From Cytobacillus citreus (lineage in GTDB: Bacteria > Bacillota > Bacilli > Bacillales > Cytobacillaceae): a DNA stretch of 64,000 bases. The DNA lies in the NCBI RefSeq assembly GCF_018343665.1, contig NZ_JAGYPM010000005.1, positions 124,001-188,000 of the forward strand, given 5' to 3'. The translations under genes and the position numbers were made by a program. A model generated the notes under the pieces. The model ran no database searches. It saw only the letters and a list, made by a program, of their open reading frames with translations, and was not told the DNA's origin. Position 1 is the stretch's first letter. Each line of letters opens with the position of its first letter. Shown here piece after piece: positions 59,580 to 64,000 of this stretch.

Positions 59580-61859
59580 ATGGATGTGTCAACTCAACAA
59601 CAGCACCCCGATTTTCAACAAGAAATTCAACGATTAGAATTTACGAAAAGATATTTAGATGTTGTGATTAAAACATCTGAATCAAGTAAAGATCAATTCC
59701 AAGAAAATATGCGCGAGGCATTCCATGACGTCGATTGGCTGGATTCCAGCACAAGCTATTCCGCTCTACTCACAAATGCAAGATTTTTTGAAATGTCTAA
59801 AGATGAATTAAAAAGCTTAAAAAATGCTAGAGTTAAACCTTACTTTGCCCGGATTGATTTTTTGCAGGAGAATCAAAAAGAGACGGAACAATTATACATA
59901 GGGAAAACTTCTCTATACTCGAGGGAAAATCAAGAACAAATAATTGTCGATTGGAGATCGCCGATTGCGAATCTCTATTATGAGGGCAGGCTTGGGGAGG
60001 TTCATTACGAATCCTACGAGGAAAGCTTTAACGGGTATTTAACTCTAAAAAGGCAATTTATGATCGAAAATGGTGAACTTGATGAAATTCGAGACATTGA
60101 TTTAACGACAACAGATGAACTGCTCCAAGAGTCACTCTCAAAAAGCTCAAGTAATCGGCTTACAGAAATCATCTCAACCATTCAAGAAGAGCAAAATCGA
60201 ATTATCCGGGCTGATTTAAACAAGCCCATCATTGTTCAAGGGGCTGCCGGAAGCGGAAAAACAACGATCGCCCTTCACAGAATTAGCTATTTCATTTATC
60301 AATACAAGGAAAACTTTGCCCCAGAACAGCTTATGATTCTAGCACCAAGCAGGCTCTTTATTGACTATATCTCCGAGGCACTGCCAGAGCTTGGGGTTGA
60401 GAGGGTCCGCCAAACAACTTATCAGGAATATGTTCAAGCATGTCTTGGCATAAAACTTAACCTCAAGCCTGATAATAAACTAGTTCGACTGCTGGAAGAG
60501 CCTGAAAGCAAGGATAGTCAGATTTCTGCTTGGATTTCATCGACTAAGGGTTCTCCCGTTTTTCATCTTATTTTATCGAACTATATTAGAAGCATTTATA
60601 AAACCTTCTATCCATCAGAAGACTTTATGGTAGATAAGTTCCGGCTATTCAGCTATAAGAAGTTTATTCATCTTTTTAAAAATGACTATAACTATCTTCC
60701 TCTTTTTAAAAGATTGGAAAAATTGAAAGCGATTCTTCAAAATGATGTGGCCAAAAAGAAACAAAACATCATCAAAAAAATTGAAACCTTTTATGATGAA
60801 CGGATTGAACGTGCGCTCTATGGTGGAAAAGATCCAGAGAAACGAAGGCAATATGTTTCCGACGCACTTGATAAGAAGGCTCTGCGTCTAAACGAAATCA
60901 AAAAAGCAATTCGAACTGCGGTCCCTTCCTATATGAGACAATTTCCTAAGAAGACGCTTATCCAATATTATCATGAGCTTTTCAACGATCCCGCCATGCT
61001 TTGTCAATTTGCTGAAGGCAAGCTTACAGAGCAGGAAGCAGAGACTCTATGCCAGTATAGCCAAGCCCTTTTCTCGAAAAAGAAATATGAAAGAGAAGAC
61101 CTCGCACTCATGCTCTATTTGCAGGTACACCTATTTGGCATTCCAAAAGAGATCAAAGCGAAGAATATTGTCATTGATGAAGCACAGGATTACAGCTTTA
61201 TGGAGCTGATATCTCTTAAGAAAGCACTTGATACAGATATGTTTACACTTGTTGGCGACCTCGCCCAAGGGATCCATTCATATAGGGGATTAACATCTTG
61301 GAATGAAGTTTTGGAAGAAATTTTCCCGCGTGCTACCTATACCGAACTGCAAAAGAGCTATCGTACAACGGTTGAAATCATGGAAAAAGCAAATGAGCTA
61401 TTGAAACTGCTTCCCTATTCTTTTCCAAAGGTAGAACCCGTTGTGAGACATGGGGAAAGACCAAGATTTATTATGAGGAAAAACGATCTTGAACTTGTTA
61501 GGCAAATCGAGGAGCAAGTTTCCCTTTTAAAACAGGAGAATTTCAAAACCTTCGCGGTTATCGGAAAAACAATGAAAGATTGCCAGCTTCTTTTTTCTCT
61601 ATTTAAAGAACACTCCCAGATGCCAGTTAAGTTGCTTGAAGAACAAGAAAAGATCCCGAAGGATGAAATTGTCATCGTGCCTTCGTTTTTAGCAAAAGGG
61701 TTAGAATTCGATGCCGTTATGATCGTATCTCTGGAAGAAACATTTTCCCGCGACTCTGAACTGGATATTAAGCTTCTCTATGTAGCCATGACGAGACCAT
61801 TGCACCGGCTGTACTTTTATGGGGAAAGTGAAGATGATTTTATTACTAATCAAGCTTAG
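59580..61859 (+). CDS. helD: RNA polymerase recycling motor ATPase HelD
   Basis: About 759 residues (usual 770-780). UvrD/Rep-type helicase 1 fold without DNA-binding need: N-terminal coiled-coil arm (TQQQHPDFQQEIQRLEFTKRYL), Walker A GAAGSGKTTIALHRISYF (about 221), secondary channel-binding insertions, motif II VIDEAQDYSF (about 534) and motifs IV-VI QKSYRTT, PSFLAKGLEFDAV and YVAMTRP. It removes and recycles stalled RNA polymerase. The start is set at the ATG (or GTG two codons later) after GGAAATGGAAGGAAG; upstream codons lack a ribosome site. Confidence 0.93.
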   Translation: MDVSTQQQHPDFQQEIQRLEFTKRYLDVVIKTSESSKDQFQENMREAFHDVDWLDSSTSYSALLTNARFFEMSKDELKSLKNARVKPYFARIDFLQENQKETEQLYIGKTSLYSRENQEQIIVDWRSPIANLYYEGRLGEVHYESYEESFNGYLTLKRQFMIENGELDEIRDIDLTTTDELLQESLSKSSSNRLTEIISTIQEEQNRIIRADLNKPIIVQGAAGSGKTTIALHRISYFIYQYKENFAPEQLMILAPSRLFIDYISEALPELGVERVRQTTYQEYVQACLGIKLNLKPDNKLVRLLEEPESKDSQISAWISSTKGSPVFHLILSNYIRSIYKTFYPSEDFMVDKFRLFSYKKFIHLFKNDYNYLPLFKRLEKLKAILQNDVAKKKQNIIKKIETFYDERIERALYGGKDPEKRRQYVSDALDKKALRLNEIKKAIRTAVPSYMRQFPKKTLIQYYHELFNDPAMLCQFAEGKLTEQEAETLCQYSQALFSKKKYEREDLALMLYLQVHLFGIPKEIKAKNIVIDEAQDYSFMELISLKKALDTDMFTLVGDLAQGIHSYRGLTSWNEVLEEIFPRATYTELQKSYRTTVEIMEKANELLKLLPYSFPKVEPVVRHGERPRFIMRKNDLELVRQIEEQVSLLKQENFKTFAVIGKTMKDCQLLFSLFKEHSQMPVKLLEEQEKIPKDEIVIVPSFLAKGLEFDAVMIVSLEETFSRDSELDIKLLYVAMTRPLHRLYFYGESEDDFITNQA

Positions 61860-61862
61860 ATA

Positions 61863-61914
61863 AAAATAGCGTCTGCTCCTCTTAGCTTTTCTTAGGAGCA
61901 GGCGCTATTTTAAA
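61863..61914 (+). terminator. Rho-independent terminator of helD
   Basis: AAAATAGCGTCTGCTCCT and AGGAGCAGGCGCTATTTT pair, with one wobble, around CTTAGCTTTTCTT, ending in a short T-run. Confidence 0.9.
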
Positions 61915-61978
61915 GAATGTTTTTTGTTTATGCAGCTACATCCTTATTCCCAAAACAACTAATCAAATGCCTTACGAA

Positions 61979-62365
61979 TTACCCAAGAATCGATTGAATC
62001 CTTTCAAGCTTTTCATTTTCATCCAAATACTCGAAAAAACCTACCTGGTTTCCCCACGGATCATGAAATGTCCCCCATTTTGCAGGAACACCATCTCTTT
62101 CGAATATGTTAAAGAACTCAACTTTTAATTCTTTCATTAATCTTTCTCTTTCTTTTTCGATACTATTTACACCGAGTCGGATCGGCCCGCTTCCCACTAA
62201 AGGAGTCCCTTCAGCCACTTGCAGCCAGCAACCAGGAATCAGCTCCCATTCTGCAAAGCCATCATGCGGAATGAAATCTGGCTCTCTATTTAACAGCTTT
62301 TGATACCATTTTTGACCCTTTTCAATATCACCTACTCGAATCTGGAATGTCACCTCATATACCAT
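61979..62365 (-). CDS. VOC (glyoxalase/bleomycin-resistance) family protein
   Basis: 128 residues of the vicinal oxygen chelate fold: beta-alpha-beta-beta-beta modules with VTFQIRVGDIEKGQKWYQKLLNREPDFIPHDGFAEWELIPG and the C-terminal GTFHDPWGNQVGFFEYL; Glu and His positions of the metal site are partly kept. Substrate unknown. AAGGAGGACATAGCAAA precedes the ATG. One of three small genes in a row (VOC, AHSA1, VOC) on this strand. Confidence 0.9.
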   Translation of the reverse strand: MVYEVTFQIRVGDIEKGQKWYQKLLNREPDFIPHDGFAEWELIPGCWLQVAEGTPLVGSGPIRLGVNSIEKERERLMKELKVEFFNIFERDGVPAKWGTFHDPWGNQVGFFEYLDENEKLERIQSILG

Positions 62366-62394
62366 TTTGCTATGTCCTCCTTAAAGGATAACCA

Positions 62395-62841
62395 TTAAAA
62401 TCTATAATCGTCTTTACAGACAATTCCATATTCAAGATACATTTTCAACAAAGTCAACGCTTCTCCCCATCCTGCTGCACATCCTATACAAACAGATAAA
62501 TCTTTATTGGAAGCTGTGTATCCTGTCTCTTCCAATAACAAAAGCGTTCCTTCCTTAACAGGCTTTAATTCAAATTTAACCGTGGTTTTGCCATCGCCTG
62601 GAGACCATTGAAAAACAAATAATTTATTTTGAATGGCCGTCAAAATATCTCCGCCGTCTTCGATATTCTCCTTCTTCGCACCATAATTAGACCAGCGAAA
62701 GGTTATTTTCCCTTCCCCATTTTCATTCAAGTATAAGACTGTATGATCTGTAAACCAAGCATTCCATCCTTCTGCGGTTGTGAGTGTTTGATAAACCTTT
62801 TCTGGATTGACCTTTATATATGTTTGATGATGAATTTGCAT
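62395..62841 (-). CDS. SRPBCC / AHSA1 family protein
   Basis: About 148 residues of the START-like AHSA1 fold: MQIHHQTYIKVNPEKVYQTLTTAEGWNAWFTDHTVLYLNENGEGKITFRWSNYG near the start and LLLLEETGYTASNK...GWGEALTLLKMYLEYG at the end, giving the hydrophobic cavity. A TTG one codon upstream is also possible; GAGAG precedes. Such proteins bind small hydrophobic ligands or act with partner VOC genes; function here unknown. Confidence 0.88.
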   Translation of the reverse strand: MQIHHQTYIKVNPEKVYQTLTTAEGWNAWFTDHTVLYLNENGEGKITFRWSNYGAKKENIEDGGDILTAIQNKLFVFQWSPGDGKTTVKFELKPVKEGTLLLLEETGYTASNKDLSVCIGCAAGWGEALTLLKMYLEYGIVCKDDYRF

Positions 62842-62854
62842 CAAAAACGACTCT

Positions 62855-63211
62855 CTAATTTGAGAATTCTACTATTTCAATCTGATTTCCAGCAGGGTCC
62901 TCAATAATATTGTAGCGGCCAGGCGGGCATGGTCTTGCCTCATCAAACAAAATTTTTACTCCTTTTGATTTTAAATGGCTAATATCCTTATCAAGGTCTT
63001 TTGATATTAAACCTAGCAACACATTCTGTTTCGGATTGTGATAAGCATCTTCACTTTCCTCTAACACAATTGGTATTTCATCATGCTCTAGACTGACAAT
63101 TTTAGCACCATAATACTTTGAAACCTTGAAACCTAATACATTTGAATAAAAATCAACGGATTCCTGCAGCTTTGGAACACGTACGGTAAGCACACAAACT
63201 TTATTTAACAT
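62855..63211 (-). CDS. VOC family protein
   Basis: 118 residues; starts MLNKVCVLTVRVPKLQESVDFYSNVLGFKVSKYYGAKIVSLEHDEIPIVLEES and ends FDEARPCPPGRYNIIEDPAGNQIEIVEF, the two-module glyoxalase/fosfomycin-resistance fold. It ends 14 bases before the AHSA1 gene, so co-transcription is likely. AAGGAGGAGATGTC precedes the ATG. Substrate unknown. Confidence 0.9.
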   Translation of the reverse strand: MLNKVCVLTVRVPKLQESVDFYSNVLGFKVSKYYGAKIVSLEHDEIPIVLEESEDAYHNPKQNVLLGLISKDLDKDISHLKSKGVKILFDEARPCPPGRYNIIEDPAGNQIEIVEFSN

Positions 63212-63277
63212 GACATCTCCTCCTTATTTAAGCTCTATTTTATCGTAGGGATTCACACATTATTTCTCTCAGATTGC

Positions 63278-64000
63278 TTACTTTTTGTCTCTATCAAAAA
63301 GAAGCATAGGTAAATTAATTAATATAGGCGGATCAAATGGTGTTGGATCTCTTAGGAATATATCAACTTCAGCATTTGTGTCGTCCCAAACCTCAATCGG
63401 CTGATCGAATATTCCACGTAATGATTTCTCGAGTATGAAATAATCCTTGGGATTTGCACTCCAATGTATTGCTGCAGCTAAAATGAAGTACGTACCTTTA
63501 GGAACATGATCAAATGTACATGCCCCCTCATTATGCAGTACTGTACCTATAACTGGCTTTTGGTCTGGGATAGGACGGGGAAACAGTCCTACAAATACCA
63601 AGCCTTTAAACGTTGGAGGCGTCTTAATATGACAAGTAATCAATGAAGATGAAGTCGTTATAGTTTGATAACTATTCTTATCTTTGTAGTGATTAATAAA
63701 TTGATATAGAGTCTCGTATTCTAACTTGAATTTCGTTGGAGATTGCCCTACATATTGTTTAAATCTAGAGCTATAGGAGCCTATACTTTTATAACCAATA
63801 CTTAACAAGGATTTAAGGATCGAGTTAGAGGGTTTTGTTAACATTTGCTTACTAGCTTCAATTCTTAATGCCGACAAAAAATGCCTAGGAGTTACGCCTG
63901 TCACTTCCTTAAAAGCTCTCAAGAAATGATAGGTACTGTAGCCATACTTAGCAGCTAGATCCTCAGATGTAATATCTGCTTCTAAATGATTTTTCATATA
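63278..64000 (-). CDS. AraC-family transcriptional regulator with C-terminal effector domain, N-terminus outside window
   Basis: An AraC DNA-binding domain opens the visible part (MKNHLEADITSEDLAAKYGYSTYHFLRAFKEVTGVTPRHFLSALRIEASKQMLTKPSN...ILKSLLSIGYKSIGSYSSRFKQYVGQSPTKF), followed by about 130 residues of an effector domain (PPTFKGLVFVGLFPRPIPDQKPVIG, YFILAAAIHWSANPKDYF). The frame is open to the right edge, and ATG at 63997 has no ribosome site in view, so the true start is probably a few codons beyond. It may control the VOC/AHSA1 genes that follow 66 bases downstream. Confidence 0.85.
   Translation of the reverse strand, partial: YMKNHLEADITSEDLAAKYGYSTYHFLRAFKEVTGVTPRHFLSALRIEASKQMLTKPSNSILKSLLSIGYKSIGSYSSRFKQYVGQSPTKFKLEYETLYQFINHYKDKNSYQTITTSSSLITCHIKTPPTFKGLVFVGLFPRPIPDQKPVIGTVLHNEGACTFDHVPKGTYFILAAAIHWSANPKDYFILEKSLRGIFDQPIEVWDDTNAEVDIFLRDPTPFDPPILINLPMLLFDRDKK

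Noticed and set aside
1..64000. tRNA or rRNA genes and replication origin
   Set aside because: Reading both strands I saw no cloverleaf with a TTCGA arm plus CCA, no 16S/23S/5S signature blocks, and no DnaA-box cluster.

Overview
The window looks like a chromosomal segment of a low-GC, endospore-forming Gram-positive bacterium of the Bacillaceae. Evidence for this: a SpoVAF/GerA-type spore protein, the Amj lipid II flippase, CzcD with an ArsR-type CzrA, the AdaA/Ogt/AlkA alkylation-repair set, HelD, a YtrA-type GntR-ABC operon, two DUF3951 micro-proteins, DUF4003, and strong GGAGG/GAGGTG ribosome-binding sites with frequent TTG and GTG starts. I see no rRNA, tRNA, CRISPR array or intact insertion sequence.

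Layout. (1) 1-9741, minus strand: an exopolysaccharide/capsule operon. It runs from a tyrosine-kinase module (modulator, kinase, PHP phosphatase) through a membrane UDP-sugar 4,6-dehydratase, an oxidoreductase, a UDP-sugar 6-dehydrogenase, a flippase and a GT4 glycosyltransferase to a DegT aminotransferase cut by the window edge. The enzymes fit an amino-sugar uronic acid branch. (2) 10667-15999: four exported phosphoesterases (one with a Tat-type signal) and a 48-residue exported peptide. (3) 16272-18440: a small Xre regulator, two GNAT acetyltransferases and a decayed serine hydrolase. (4) 18887-24812: the 5-oxoprolinase locus (pxpA, NRAMP transporter and YcsI-like gene diverging from pxpB-pxpC), with the stump of a biotin carboxylase and an IclR regulator. 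(5) 25120-29180: relics of an IS1595-type transposase and a membrane protein, then a stand-alone histidyl-tRNA synthetase behind a leader that encodes a short peptide with three His codons, and a beta-propeller lipoprotein-like/exported protein. (6) 29328-38591: transport, regulation, micro-proteins, Amj and a spore-germination group. (7) 38271-45749: racemase, C39 peptidase, AsnB, divergent MurE-like ligase and ATP-grasp ligase, which together suggest a peptide-building or wall-modifying pathway. (8) 46212-52326: MFS transporter, DUF4003, LTA-synthase family protein, a 52-bp tandem array of hairpins, and a NERD protein. (9) 52630-64000: metal efflux with its repressor, a GntR-ABC operon, alkylation repair, HelD, and small VOC/AHSA1 proteins with an AraC regulator running off the edge.

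The points most worth a second look are the His-codon leader ahead of hisS, the ATP-grasp/MurE-like/AsnB/racemase/C39 cluster (which resembles a split cyanophycin-synthetase logic but lacks the standard MurE motifs), the ten-unit array of 52-bp terminator-like hairpins, and a family of modular repeats in which 57-61 bp hairpin-bearing inserts sit inside hairpin loops of a shorter scaffold.
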